Positions 10,030 through 21,800 are shown, numbered from the stretch's first letter. The stretch is 49,723 nt of DNA from Phlegmacium glaucopus (GCA_015039465.1 MU130244.1:58477-108199), one strand, 5' to 3'. The notes: generated by a model from the letters alone, not told the origin. Numbers and translations are program-made.

Positions 10030-11589
10030 GTTGGTGTTTATATACAACACAAACAATGATTCATAGCGGGCCCCCAGCTCATACCAGGTAGTGATGTTAA
10101 GGCTTGGCTCGGCTTGGCTTAGGCTTGACACAGCCTCTAAAAACCCAGGCCCGAGCCGTAGGCCAAAATTTCGCATGGCTTGGGCTTTTTCCCACACAGT
10201 TAGAAAGCAAGGGAGAACACGAGGAGCAACAAAATTTGTGTGAAATCAAACTAAGAAATGACCATAAATGGTGATATTATCAATGACACCCTGTTACAGT
10301 GCTATTTTAAGTTATCAAAAGTTCAAACCCTTCCCTTAAGACTGCCAAAAATGCGAATTTTGAGGCTCAGACCCAGGCCATGCCTAAGCCGCGGCTCACG
10401 GCCTGAAAAATCCGAAGCCCAAGCCGTAGGCCATCAAAGCCGCTGGTACGGCTTTCTCATGGCTCGGCTCGTCTCGACGGCTTGCGGCTTTGAAGCCGAG
10501 CCTTTCACATCACTAATACCAGGAATTCCTCAAACGGCAAGCCAGGAACGTTACTGTCAAATCCGAGCAAGAAGACATCAAGCCTATTATTCCTACAGAT
10601 GACAACAGTAGTAGGGACGACATCAGTGCCTCCATTGCCATTCCAGTTGCCACAACAAAGAGGAAAGCAGCCTCTGAAATGGCTGATACCCCCAGTAAGT
10701 GACCTCAAACCTCTCTCTCATCACCTCAAGCCTCTCCCACCTCAAAATCTGGCTCAACTCCAATGTCTCCATCATTGCCTTCGGCTGTTCCACCCACCAC
10801 CTCTGCGCCGTCAAGTAAGCAATCTCAAATCTCTCTCTCAACACCTCAAACCTCTCCTGTCTCGAAACCTGGCTCAACCGCAATGCCTCCACCACTGCCT
10901 TCTGCTACCCTGCCTGCTGACCCTGCACCGTCAATGATTGATCTCAACATTGGTGTTAAAACACAGGTTGAAGGGACACAGCAAGTGGGTTCTCAGCCAC
11001 TCACTGTCAACAACCCTTTGTAAGCATTGTAATCTTCCATCTTTGCAAGTTACTAACAGTTTCTTTCTTTAGTGCTTCACTTTTTGGCCCTGCTAACGGA
11101 CCTTCAGCGCGAATTGAGTCTTTGGAAGTGGTGTTGAAGAAGGGATCTACTAAAAAGGCAGGGGCTTCCCTGGTAAAGGATGGAACTAAAAAAGAGGGGA
11201 AAAGTTTGTATTGTTGTTATTTCATATTGATTTTTATTTGACTTTTTATACTGCTTTTAGCCCTGTTGAAGACCTATGCTCCGGGAATGAAGAAAGTGAT
11301 GGGTAGTTCATCTGAAAAGTTCGTTGTTTTTATTTCATTACTCTCTTCTGACTGTTTTTCACATAGAAACCTCTATTACATGGATTACCTTCAGAATAAT
11401 GACCCCATCACACCCAGTGCATTCAAAATCCACTGGAAAACACTCAGTAAGGAAGAACAAAAGGTAAGTATCAAATTTTCTTGTCGTTAATTCTGTTAAA
11501 TAATTTCCCTGACACCAAACCCCTGTAGAAGTATACTGAGTGGAGTAAGCGACAGAAGGAGGAGCTAGGAGATTTGGTGCAAGATTAAA
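10030..11589 (+). CDS. Unrecognised multi-exon gene with internal repeats, split by a MITE
   Basis: The 5' end is uncertain. Around 10075 and 10524 the frame reads SSYQEFLKRQARNVTVKSE once the MITE at 10089-10515 and one TSD copy are removed. An acidic, KRKAASE-containing part follows. A Ser/Pro-rich block is then duplicated (10694-10810 and 10811-10927). Later exons contain LFGPANGPSARIESLEVVLK, a lysine-rich stretch, and the C-terminal MDYLQNNDPITPSAFKIHW then LSKEEQKKYTEWSKRQKEEL before TAA 11587-11589. The last segment, with W and LS.EE...Y spacing, is weakly reminiscent of an HMG-box helix. I do not recognise the family. The donor after NNPL and the CCTGTAG acceptor near 11528 are good intron signals. 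Confidence 0.45.
10089..10515. mobile_element. Second hAT-type MITE (427 bp)
   Basis: The element starts TAGTGATGTTAAGGCT and ends AGCCTTTCACATCACTA, an imperfect inverted repeat. Perfect 8-bp TSDs ATACCAGG flank it (10081-10088 and 10516-10523). The interior is dominated by GGCTTGG/GCCTAAGC/GCCGAGCC words in both orientations, which makes it strongly self-complementary. It differs in sequence from the MITE at 5902 but shares the TAGTG ends and 8-bp TSD. It interrupts the reading frame of the surrounding gene. Confidence 0.88.
10694..10927 (+). repeat. 117-bp in-frame tandem duplication in a coding exon
   Basis: Two copies of 39 codons encode Ser/Thr/Pro-rich text (PQTS...SPTSKSGSTP and STPQTSPVSKPGST). 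At the second codon after SK the first copy reads TGA and the second CAA. Both can come from CGA by deamination on opposite strands. The first TGA also lies in a GTAAGT donor-like context, so it could be intronic. Confidence 0.7.
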
Positions 11590-12557
11590 CAGGCTTTGAC
11601 GATTCCCAGTACGCCTCTCGAGGCTTTTTTTCCATAGTCGCACACTCACTAATATCATTGTCAGTCTCATTTTTCCTTGCTTGCCCTTAGGGTCTCGACT
11701 CCTTTTTGCTAACTGTGTGCTCCTCACTACCTCTCCACTGCTCTTTATCGCCTGCTCATACTCCCGATAACCTGGCCTACATTTCTTCAGCATTCGCTTG
11801 TACCATCACCTCGTGTCCCATTTCTGTTGTCACTCTGCTTGTCTTAGCTTCCCTGGTCTCTGCTTTCTGCTGCTTTGTTCTCCTTTTGGTACCCTTCATT
11901 GCTTCTCTTGACTTGTGTTGTATGCCTCGATGCCTCTGTGATGTGGCCTTACCATGATACGGTATGTCTGCCTCATTCTCTGTGAAATTTTAATCTGATT
12001 TGGACTTGTAGTAATTTTATTAGTCTCTGGCATTTTGTATTAGCAAGGTTGTATTCTGTTTGATATGCCTAGATGTGGTTTCTTACCTGGTTTGAAATGG
12101 TTGTATGGTGCTCAACATTATTTGCTAGACATCGTTAGACATGGATAGATACAATAATATGATGTTTACCAGACTTGCTAGAATTTGTTTGATACCGCAA
12201 GATGACGTTGGAAATCCCATATACCCAATACCCACCAGAACCAAATTGTATGACTAAATACAACATGTGTGACAGTGTTATATAAGATTGTATATGGTGA
12301 GACACATTTCTCACTGGGAATAAACATTCATTGCTCAAGATGGCAAATAGATGACGACAGCATGGTGACCAATCAAATAACGTGACCGGCCGTTAATTAG
12401 GCACTGTCATCCTCTGTAATACACATGCACGACTGCCACTGACTGCCAGCGGCTTCTTATTGAATTATGTTTAACAAGGAACAGAATTCCTTTGGATAAC
12501 ATATTATATGGCACTTTGATAGCTTGTCCCTGGACCAAACTGCAATTTAGTTATGGA
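11590..12557. other. AT-rich intergenic region
   Basis: I see no gene, RNA or clear repeat. It separates the gene ending at 11589 from the left end of the large TIR element. Confidence 0.4.
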
Positions 12558-12561
12558 ATGC

Positions 12562-12603
12562 TTACCGTTGGCGGCTGGGCTCAGGTCTATGTTTAGTAAG
12601 AGA
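12562..12603 (+). repeat. Left 42-bp terminal inverted repeat of the large element
   Basis: It matches the complement of 36395-36436 at 39 of 42 positions, with the first 27 identical. It is preceded by the candidate TSD ATGC (12558-12561). Confidence 0.8.
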
Positions 12604-13186
12604 ATGATGGTTCCAGGAACGTTCTCAACATGATGGGGTCCTTGTCGTATTACCATCTGTGACCTTTAAGTGTGACCTCATATTATTATTAGTACAGTCT
12701 CCGAAACATAACAATTTAATATTTAATATTTAACATTTATCTTATTTGGTTGATCTCACCTTCAAGCTTCAAGCTCCATCGCATCAGGTCTTGACTCTTC
12801 AGACTGTGGTAAGTTGAATCCTATCAATCACAACTCATATTTTTCTTAGATTTAGTTATGTTGCCATTCACTCCAGTACCAAACCCTGTCATCTAGGGCA
12901 TTCAGAGTCAACTGTGACGGTGGTAAGTTGAATCCTATCAATCACAACTCATATTTTTCTTATTTAGTTATGTTGCCATTCACTCCGGTACCAAACCCTG
13001 TCGTCTAGGGCATTTAGAGTTGACTGCGACGGAGGGCAACATTACCTACAAACGGGGCTGCATCAATCCCATTATTGGTCAGATGTAATAGTTTTGTTCC
13101 TTAATTATTATTTCCATGTCTCAAAACCTTTACTTTGTCTAGCTTGTCTGGTAAAATTTTGATTCTCATGGCACTGCTTGGTATGT
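12604..13186 (+). other. Subterminal region with a 114-bp tandem duplication
   Basis: An AT-rich stretch (repeated ATTTAATATTTAA near 12714) precedes two tandem copies starting GTGGTAAGTTGAATCC at 12806 and 12920. Each copy contains a GTAAGT donor, a CTTATTTAG or CTTAGATTTAG acceptor-like run, and (a/g)TCTAGGGCATT. It looks like duplicated intron and exon-edge sequence of a plus-strand transcript. No protein can be assigned. Confidence 0.45.
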
Positions 13187-13408
13187 ACAGCACATGACAC
13201 AATTAGAGAAAGCAGCATTATCAAAAAGGTATGAAACTTTTTTATTTCTGGTATCTGATTTGATGATAGTTGTCGTCCTCCAGTTATTAACCAGCATGTT
13301 TTAAAATATGATCCAGAACTATTTGAAGCAGGAGACAGCATAACATATTTCATACTTACATTTCTTAGGGCTGCTTGGCAAACATCACATCTTTGCTGTG
13401 ACCTTGTA
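13187..13408 (+). CDS. Exons of a possible unidentified plus-strand gene
   Basis: After a TGTACAG acceptor, the frame HMTQLEKAALSK runs into a GTATGA intron. It resumes after GATGATAG as CRPPVINQHVLKYDPELFEA and continues to RAAWQTSHLCCDL, followed by a strong GTAAGT donor at about 13406. Splice signals favour the plus strand. The next exon would lie beyond the palindromic MITE, around 13850-14047, where it would overlap the antisense kinase 3' end. The family is unknown and the gene model is incomplete. Confidence 0.3.
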
Positions 13409-13439
13409 AGTATATATTCTATGAGTACAGTGTTTGATA

Positions 13440-13826
13440 CATCAGAAAAAAATAACCTTGGCCTGGCTGGCTCTGGCTGCCCTGGGCTGCCCTGGCCAGC
13501 CCTGAACATCTTTGGCTAGGTTTAAAAATCTGAAAAAAATATAACAAATCACAGAAATATTTATAGCACCCAATTCCAAAAAAAAGTACACAATTACATA
13601 AGACAGATGCTGAGATATTAAAGATATTAAAATAATTTAATATCTTTAATATCTCAGCATCTGTCTTATGTAATTGTGTACTTTTTTTGGAATTGGGTGC
13701 TATAAATATTTCTGTGATTTGTTATATTTTTTTCAGATTTTTAAACCTAGCCAAAGATGTTCAGGGCTGGCCAGGGCAGCCCAGGGCAGCCAGAGCCAGC
13801 CAGGCCAAGGTTATTTTTTTCTGATG
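13440..13826. mobile_element. 387-bp near-perfect palindromic MITE (mariner-like TA target)
   Basis: The whole element is one palindrome: arms of about 193 bases are complementary except for a single 1-base difference in a homopolymer (8 A against 7 T). The centre lies at about 13633. The ends are CATCAG...CTGATG and each is bordered by TA (13438-13439 and 13827-13828), as in Tc1/mariner insertions. The arms contain CTGGCTGGCTCTGG-type GC-rich sequence and poly-A/T runs. It has no coding capacity. It lies in an intron or the 3' flank of neighbouring genes. Confidence 0.9.
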
Positions 13827-14020
13827 TAACTTTGTTACACACATAGAAATTGTACAAGAACTGAGTCTCCTTCAAGTGTAGATGTCTCCTGCACACCAAT
13901 GACGACTCAAAATGCCTCATGGACTCAGTCTTCATTGACCATGAAGGAAATACTACCGTGGCGCTTCCGCTTCTGCAATTTATCTTTGGAGGGCTGGGAG
14001 ATGTATCTTTTTCCTCCATG

Positions 14021-16393
14021 ATGGCATCTAGTAAGTTTAACGCCTGACAAATTCAATTGTTTTCATAAGCCATGCTGTGCTTTTTCAAGAAATCTTAATT
14101 TTTTTGGGGCCCACCATCCCAATACTCGTGGCAGCTGTTATCTCGAGTCGCACTATCATCATGATGGATTCAGCTCTGATAATATAGAATTTATTAATCG
14201 GCAGACATACGTATGACCTTGGGGATCAATTAGACACATGACCTTGTCGCGGTCAAACATGCCTGAGAAAAGCATTGAACAAATGAGAAAAAATTAATGA
14301 ATCAGGAAGACGACAAAACTCACCTTGAAGATCACACAAAATGATGTTTTTCTGGGTATAAACTGCTGTAAAATGGGAGAATGCGTGAATGGCCTTGGTA
14401 AGGTGATCATCCGCATCTCCAAATTCATCGTTCCCAGTAAACTTCTTGATTTTTCCATCAAGTTCGCCGCAGGGTAACAAAGGTGTTGCAATGAAGAGGC
14501 TATGTGGCAAAGAGCGGCTGTGGGATGAAAGACTTGGAACAAGGCTCCCGAGGATAGAGCCCTTAAAGTTGAAATAAAATTCTGAAGAGTCCATGAGTCG
14601 CTGATAAATTTGATTGAAATAAAGCAGGAATGCCCACTTGGTATTGAGACAATCCCAGATTTGCAAGCATGTTCATCATATTCACGCTTCAAGGTGTCCC
14701 CTATGCATAAAAGGGCATACTCGGCTTGCAAGATGCTCTTGACGGCGCTGTTTTCCATGCGAGTATCAATTGGCTGTGTTAAGACATATTCTTTGCCCAT
14801 GAATCTTGCCTTCAAATAAAAAGTTAGTTGTATATTGGAATTAAAAAGATCAAGAAATGTAACAGACATATATTCCTCATTTTGTAAAACCTTCACCAAT
14901 ATAACCACCATCACTGGCTTTCTCCCACTTTGCCGCGATTTGCATTTCCTCTGCAATCTCCGATGTCTCAAACTGTACATCAAGACCGTTTTTAAGAGTG
15001 TAGGTCACCTCTGTTCGCAAAAATGAGCAAGTGATCATTTCAATATCACGAGTCCACTTTGGGTGTGTAGCTGTAGGTGGCTGAAAGGCGCTCTTCAGGA
15101 CAACGTGTCCACCGACACAGTGAGGAATATCAGGCACAGCAAAAGTAAATGAACTACGAATTGGCTGGCTATTGGAGACTTGAAGCCTTGAGCTAGACGC
15201 TGGTATGGCAGATGTTACCGTGACATCCGTTCTTGGCTTCTTGGTTTTTGATCCTACAGTCGAAGATGCCTTCAAGTTCAAGTTTGTAAGCGCGGAAGAT
15301 CCTTTGGAGTGACTTGGAAGATGGTATGATTCAGTGGAATTTTGATAACCATCACGAAACTAAGAGAGTTTCTGTTAGGAAGGAACAGAAATTCACTTTC
15401 TCACTTACAACTTTGTTCTCAAAAAATGCAAAATGTATTTCTATTTTTTTGTCCTTTAACATTGTTTCAGGCGCCAATCTCCCTAAAAACCGCTAATTAG
15501 GATGCTGTAGAATTTAAGATATTATATTTACCATGTCAATGGGTTAGCATCAGGATGTTGATCCACAAATGGTTTCCGGACCATGCGCAACAGTGTTCCG
15601 AGTGCATCTTCAGTTTCAGTGTCTGGACTGAAGACATGAACAACTCAGATGGGCTCAATCTAGAAATAAGGTGAATTCGATCAAATACTATCTGAAACAC
15701 AGCATAATATACTCACTTTTACCATTTTGCCATGTTCAGGAATTTTCCAAAGTGTTGCGCCAACTTTAATTCCAATACCAACCAGAGTAGCTTCAGCCCT
15801 TTTTGCCTTCCGTTCAGCAACTACACTTTGTGCCTTCCCCAAGTTTTTGAATCTGTTGAGACCTCCCTCCGCACCACGGGCAGTACTTGGCTTACTCAGT
15901 CGAGGGTCTGAAGCTTTTGCCTGATATCCTTGAGCGGAACTTATGATATCCAAAGCACTATTTGTCAACTCAAGGTTATTACCCATATCCATCATACCTG
16001 TTGTGGTTTTCTCTAGAAAGAGTGACGCAACACCAGGCATCTTCAAAATAGCCATCGGTATATCCTGAGCGTTTTCTATTCACATCTGTCTTTCAATCAT
16101 CTTTTAAAATAAGATAATTTCCTTACTATATGTCTTAATGCACCCGTTGCACAGAGGATGCTTAATCATGTTTGATGTCAGTCCACAACCAACACACTGC
16201 GGTTTATCCTATTCAAGCTGATTTTAAGTTTTAATTGACCGAAAAGGAGACTGGGACATACATTAACAATTGCAATTTATGGAAGCAACAGTCCAGGTAC
16301 CCGTAGAGTGCATTTGCCACAACGGACATTTGAAATGTCATGTTTGTCAGGCAGTAGTGGAAAGTCAATACCGCAATATGAGCACTTTGCCAT
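14021..16393 (-). pseudogene. Alpha-type protein kinase (MHCK/eEF2K-like) with N-terminal Cys pairs, damaged 3' end
   Basis: The start ATG is the complement of 16391-16393. Exon 1 encodes MAKCSYCGIDFP and VRCGKC. A second exon near 16200-16130 encodes QCVGCGLTSN and LCNGC. Together they form zinc-binding Cys pairs typical of Agaricomycete alpha-kinases. A Ser/Pro linker (15281-15200) leads to the kinase: GGYIGEGFTK, MGKEYVLTQ, LKREYDEHACK, FIATPLLPCGELDGKIKKFT, HAFSHFTAVY, ILCDLQG and MCLIDPQGHT. The last two correspond to the DxQG and DPQxHT core of the family, which phosphorylates serine/threonine in helices. The end (CHEYWDGGPQK, then ICQALNLLDA) needs frame changes in an A-rich run near 14100, so the copy is probably broken. 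It lies 163 bases downstream of the integrase gene on the same strand. Confidence 0.75.
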
Positions 16394-16556
16394 TTCACCA
16401 TGAAGCACCGAATACGGCCATTAAAAAACAGTAAAGAACTGCCACCTCACAAGCTATCCAGCTAGACCTGAGCCCTCATAGCAGACATGAACCCAGGCTG
16501 ACCAATTGATGACAACCGAAAAAATCTATTTCTTGTTGAAAGCCAACAATGTACAG

Positions 16557-16942
16557 CTAGATTGATGGGAGAAGGGCCTCGAAAATATACCAGGCATTAT
16601 GTATAGTCAACTCAACAACACCTAAGGTCTTGAATGCGACTTCAGCTTTCTCTGAGAATTCAGAAGATGCAAAGGCGAGGAGGGCATCGCCTCCCATGAA
16701 CTTCTTAATTTCAGACACAATAGCAAGTTGGTCATTGTTGAGGGGAAGAAGCTTGTCTGATAGTCCAAAGTTCTGTGGCAAGAAGAACGCATCATTTCGG
16801 GAGCAACCAGAGGGACCAGCTGTTTTGTTATCTTTGCACATCTTCTGTGCATTTTGCATAGACGTGAAATCCTCTAGCACAAGCTGCAGGGTTTTTGACC
16901 AGAGCCACTGGCTCAATTGCCTGATAAAAAGAGAATGTATCA
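16557..16942 (-). CDS. 3' exons of the integrase-core DDE gene, severed by Gypsy-1
   Basis: After a TTTTTATCAG acceptor the frame reads LSQWLWSKTLQLVLEDF, then PSGCSRNDAFFLPQNFG, LVAIVSEIKKF-like text, and ends AWYIFEALLPSI with TAG (16557-16559). This is the C-terminal tail of the fungal integrase-core family whose catalytic exons lie at 33091-33675. The two parts are separated only by Gypsy-1 (TSD ATTCA) and a Copia-like LTR. The parent gene therefore spanned this site before those insertions. Confidence 0.75.
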
Positions 16943-17128
16943 TTAATATTATTCAACACAAGACTGGACATACGCTGATGTAACTGCACAGAGGTTGTTG
17001 AGAAAAGGTGTATTTTCAAGATTTTAAAATCTCTACTCAAAACAATAACTCAATCAATACTTTATACAATCTTAATAATGCAAGTTGGGTTTTCTAGAAA
17101 GTATAACCTTTCCAATATTTTGAATTCA

Positions 17129-17700
17129 TGTTACATTCCAACATATGTTACTCCGGTCCAGCTCCGTCGGAGCTGTCTCCGGCAGTCCATACTCTGTACA
17201 GTGCCTTCCCCTTATATCCCGAACTACTCTTCCTATGTTCAACTCCGAGACATTTCCGTGACATTCCGGTTCCTCTGTCTATACTCCAAACCCGTTACCA
17301 CTTCTTCACCACTACCACTATTCTTTGTCATCATCCTTCCCACCATCAGTCAGCATACCCGCTATGGATTATTCACCCAAGAATGCAGGACCTTCTCCGG
17401 GAGCAGAACGCAGCACTTATATTTATCTTTTATATTTTGGTTGCTATTCCTTTATTTATTTAAGTACTCAAAACTTATATGTTTCCCCTCAGTTCAAATA
17501 TCAACTTAGTTTCCCTCCCTTATTCTTCCTCTGAGTTCTCTGCAACTTCCGGTCCACTCCGTCCCCGTTTACTCTCCGAAATCAGGACACGAAGGTTCTG
17601 GGTAGCACAGCACATAAGCTGAGGCTAAGTCCTATTCCGTTCCGTGGTTCCGTTCCGATACTCTGTCCGATATTCCGGAACAGAGTTCTTGAACTTAACA
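17129..17700 (+). repeat. Gypsy-1 5' LTR
   Basis: It runs from TGTTACATTCC to TTGAACTTAACA. The last 12 bases (TTGAACTTAACA, 17689-17700) recur at 17707-17718 just before the gag ATG. Differences from the 3' LTR are nine transitions and one transversion. I could not match the region after the LTR to a tRNA primer site. Confidence 0.95.
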
Positions 17701-17720
17701 GTATATTTGAACTTAACAAT

Positions 17721-18848
17721 ATGTCACAAGAAAACACCCCCACCAGGCAGACTCCCATTCCCGATGTAGTCGAAGAGGCTAGTCACATTGACGAACCTCG
17801 GAGTGCTACGGAAGAAGTTGAGTCTCCATCTATTCACATCAATGAACTTGTTTCCGCTTTAAATTCCCTCGGGAAATCTTCAGCCAAGTCCAATTCGGCT
17901 GGCAGACTTAGAGAGCCCGAACCCTTCACAGGTAAGGACCCTAAGAAACTGAAAGCTTTTCTTTTCCAGTGCAAGCTCTATTTTCGGAGCTCTTCCGACA
18001 CGTTCCGAGATGACTCCAAGGGAGTAACTTTTGCTTTGTCCTATCTCCGGGACGTTGCTCAGGAATGGTTTGAACCTGGAATCTCCGGACTCACCAAAGA
18101 TCCTCCGCCCTGGCTCGAAGATTGGGATCTCTTCGTCAGCGAGCTTCAGTCCAACTTCGGTCCTTTCGACGAATCCACCAACGTAGAACACGAGCTCATG
18201 ACTCTCCGAATGAAGGATGGCCAACGTATCTCCGAATACTTAGTCCGGTTTACCTCTTTGGCAGTCCGCTGCTCTTGGGGTGATTCCGCTCTCAGGTATA
18301 GGTTTTACGAAGGTTTACCTTCCCGACTCAAGGATGAAATTACCAAAGGTGATGGCAAGCCTCGGACCATGGCCACATTACGACAAAAAGCTCAAAATGC
18401 CGATGCTCGACACTGGGACCGTATGCAAGAACGTTCTCAGGAACCAGTCCCGCAACAACGCCAAAATCCCCCGAAGGCTCCTACTCCTTCTTCATCCTCC
18501 TCCGCACCCTCTTCCAATCCTTCTTCCAATTCCGGAAAACAGTCTCGGCCTTTGGATCAAAAATCCGTTAAGCCTGCAGACTCCGGTAAGACTTCCGCTT
18601 CCACTCCTCCAAAACCTAATCTAGTTGGCAAGCTGGACTCGCAGGGTAGACTTACCCAGCAAGAAAGGCAACGCCGCATAGATAATAATCTCTGTCTTTT
18701 TTGTGGCAAGCCCGGTCATCGTGTTCCTGACTGTAACCTTGCCAAGGCAAGCTCCGCTAAAGGCCGAGCCTCTACCGTTTCTGATTCCGCTTCCGAGTCC
18801 GTTCCGGCTAAGCCAAAGGACTCAGTTTCGGAGAAGACAAAAGACTAA
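17721..18848 (+). CDS. Gypsy-1 Gag
   Basis: This 375-residue ORF starts 20 bases after the LTR. The capsid-like core contains RLREPEPFTGKDPKKLKAF, AQEWFEPG and MTLRMKDGQRISEYLVRF, the usual retrotransposon gag fold in fungi. After a Ser/Pro/Gln-rich linker comes one CCHC knuckle, CLFCGKPGHRVPDC, which binds RNA. The ORF is intact and ends with TAA 18846-18848. Pol follows in the -1 frame, which is open upstream of the gag stop, so expression by -1 frameshifting is possible. I see no canonical slippery heptamer. Confidence 0.92.
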   Translation: MSQENTPTRQTPIPDVVEEASHIDEPRSATEEVESPSIHINELVSALNSLGKSSAKSNSAGRLREPEPFTGKDPKKLKAFLFQCKLYFRSSSDTFRDDSKGVTFALSYLRDVAQEWFEPGISGLTKDPPPWLEDWDLFVSELQSNFGPFDESTNVEHELMTLRMKDGQRISEYLVRFTSLAVRCSWGDSALRYRFYEGLPSRLKDEITKGDGKPRTMATLRQKAQNADARHWDRMQERSQEPVPQQRQNPPKAPTPSSSSSAPSSNPSSNSGKQSRPLDQKSVKPADSGKTSASTPPKPNLVGKLDSQGRLTQQERQRRIDNNLCLFCGKPGHRVPDCNLAKASSAKGRASTVSDSASESVPAKPKDSVSEKTKD

Positions 18849-21800
18849 GCAATTCACTGGTCTCAGCACAGACGGTGAATTGCAAGAGCCCCTGTGCTGA
18901 ATTGGTTGCAGTCCTAAATGCAATCATCTCTCCTGATACCCGCGCAGTTTTTGTTTCTCTTCTTTCTCTTACTTTTCCGAATCTCAATTTTTCCGCCTTT
19001 ATTGACAGTGGTTCCACTCACTGCTTCATGGACGAGCATTTTGCGAAGTCCAATCATTTTCCTATTTTTCTAATATCTCCGATGAGACTCCGTCTTATTG
19101 ATGGCTCATCTCCGGGCATGATTACCCATGCTACGGTTGTTTCCGTTCAGTTCTCTTGTGGTACTGTCCACAAAATCCGGTTTTTATTAACCAAGCTGGA
19201 TTCTGATTTTCCTGCTGTACTCGGGCTTGACTGGCTCACCCAACATAATCCGTTGATTGACTGGGTTGATAGCAGTGTAACTTTCCGAGACCGTATAGTT
19301 ATCCTTCCAGTTCCCGTTTCTGTTTCCGCCAAGGCACCCGTTCCGGTATCTGACATTACTATGTCTAATATGGTTTCCATGAAATCAAAGGTTGAAATAC
19401 CTGTCGATAATATTCCGGAACCTCTTTCTGATATTCCATTTGTTCCGAAACCATTGACAGCTCCTAAAATTGCCTTAGTGTCTGCTGCAGCTTTCATGAG
19501 GTCCATCCGTTCTGAAGGAGCACAATGCTTTTCTATTTCCGTTCATGATCCGGTCGAGGCTGCTAGCCATTCCGCTGCAGCCTCCGCCACATCTTCCAAT
19601 TCTGACTTGGAGGGTGTTCCGGAAATATACCACGAATTTTCGGACGTCTTTTCAAAGGGTAAAGCTAACACTCTAGCGGCTCATCGAGAGTATGACCTAA
19701 AAATCGAAATCGATGAGTCCACGAAACCCCCTTTGGGTCCGATTTATCCACTTTCCAAATCCGAGTTGGGTACCCTCCGAGAGTTCATTGACGAGCACCT
19801 AAACATGGGTTTCATCCGGCCTTCAAAGTCTCCATTCGGAGCACCTGTCCTGTTTATCAAGAAGAAGGACGGGTCACTATGGCTTTGTGTTGACTTCCGA
19901 AAACTCAATGCCATCACTCGGAAAGACAAGTACCCTTTACCTCTTGTTTCCGATTTACTTGATGCTCCCCGCAAATCCGGGATCTTTACTAAAATTGACT
20001 TAAAGCATGCCTACCATCTCGTCTGGATTGCCACTGGAGATGAGTGGAAGACTGCTTTCCATACCCGCTATGGCTCCTTCGAGTGGCTTGTCATGCCGTT
20101 CGGACTTACCAACGCCCCTGGCGGTTTTCAAAGATTCCTTAACACTATTTTTGCTGACCTTTTAGATGTGTTCGTAATCATCTATCTGGACGACATCCTC
20201 ATCTTCTCCATCAACAAAAAAGATCACATCAAACATGTCTCCGAAGTCCTCCGACGGCTTCGAGATAATAATCTCTTCGCCAATGGTAAGAAATGTGTTT
20301 TCCACTCCGATTCCATTGAGTACCTGGGTCACATGATCGGTCCTGATGGCCTTTCTATGGATCTGGCGAAAGTCCAAGTCATTCAAGACTGGCTGGAACC
20401 TCGGAAAGTCAAAGATGTTCAGTCCTTCCTTGGTTTTGCTAATTTTTACAGATGTTTCATCCACAACTATTCCGATATTGTGGTTCCGTTGACTCGTCTC
20501 ACCCGGAAAAACATTCCGTGGGTTTTTGATGACAGTTGTCGCCTTGCTTTTAAAACTCTCAAGGAGGCTTTTATTTCCGCTCCGGTGTTGACACACTGGA
20601 AGCCAAACTGTCCTATCATTGTGGAAACTGACGCATCCGACTACGCTTTAGCAGCTATCCTTTCCATCCGTGATTCCGATGGGGAAATCCATCCCATCAC
20701 ATATCATTCTCATACCTTTTCCGGTGCAGAACTGAATTACGATGTTCACGACAAGGAGCTGCTTGCCATTTTTGAAGCTTTTACAGCTTGGCATCACTAC
20801 CTTGAAGGTGCTAGTTTCCCGATTGATGTGGTTACTGACCATAAGAATCTAGAGTATTTTTCGACCACCAAAGTCTTATCCCAGCGTCAAGCCCGGTGGT
20901 CGGAGTACCTTTCCGCTTTCAACATGGTTATCAGATTTCGCCCAGGCTGTCTTGGAACAAAGCCAGACGTGCTGACTCGTCGTCCTGACCTCTATCTAAA
21001 GGAGGGAGGGAAAGATTACGGTGAAGTCAATCCACACAATTTTAAACCTATCTTTTCTTCCAAACAACTTTCCGCTTCTCTCCGAGCTACTTCATTACTT
21101 CCCACTGTACTCCGTGGTATCTTTACCATGGATGTCGAAGAGCTCAACAAGGGGATTCTTTCCACTCTTTCCACGGATTCCCTTGCACAGTCCTACTTAT
21201 CGGATTTAGACAATCCGAAGTATGTCAGATGGTCAAAGGACTCTTCCGGATTCGTCTGGATTGATCAACGGATCTATGTTCCAGATTCCGGAGATCTTTG
21301 TCTCCGTGTCCTTCGTTATTATCATGACCATCCTGTCTCCGGACATTTTGGTGTCAATAGAACTCTTGCGGTTATCCGTCGGGAATATACTTGGCCCAGT
21401 GTTCATGTTTTTGTCACTGATTATTGTAGGACTTGCACCACCTGTTCTCGGTCCAAAGCCAAACATCATAAACCATATGGCTTACTCCAACAACTCCCTG
21501 TTCCGTCCCGTCCTTGGGACTCCATCTCCATGGATTTCATTGAACACCTTCCGGACTCCGAAGGTTTCACTGCGGTCTTGGTCATAGTAGACCGTTTCAC
21601 GAAACAATCCATTTTCATTCCCACATACAACACCATCACTTCCACCCAACTTGCTGAGCTATTTGTCATCCATGTGTTTTCCAAGCACAGTGTTCCGTCC
21701 CATGTAACTTCCGATCGCGGTTCCGAGTTTGTATCTCACTTCTTCAGATCCCTCGGAAAAGCCCTCGACATGAAGTTGCACTTCACCTCCGGATACCACC

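Noticed and set aside
14253..14983. Two overlapping minus-strand frames as separate genes
   Set aside because: They are successive exons of the alpha-kinase; the motifs alternate between frames at introns.
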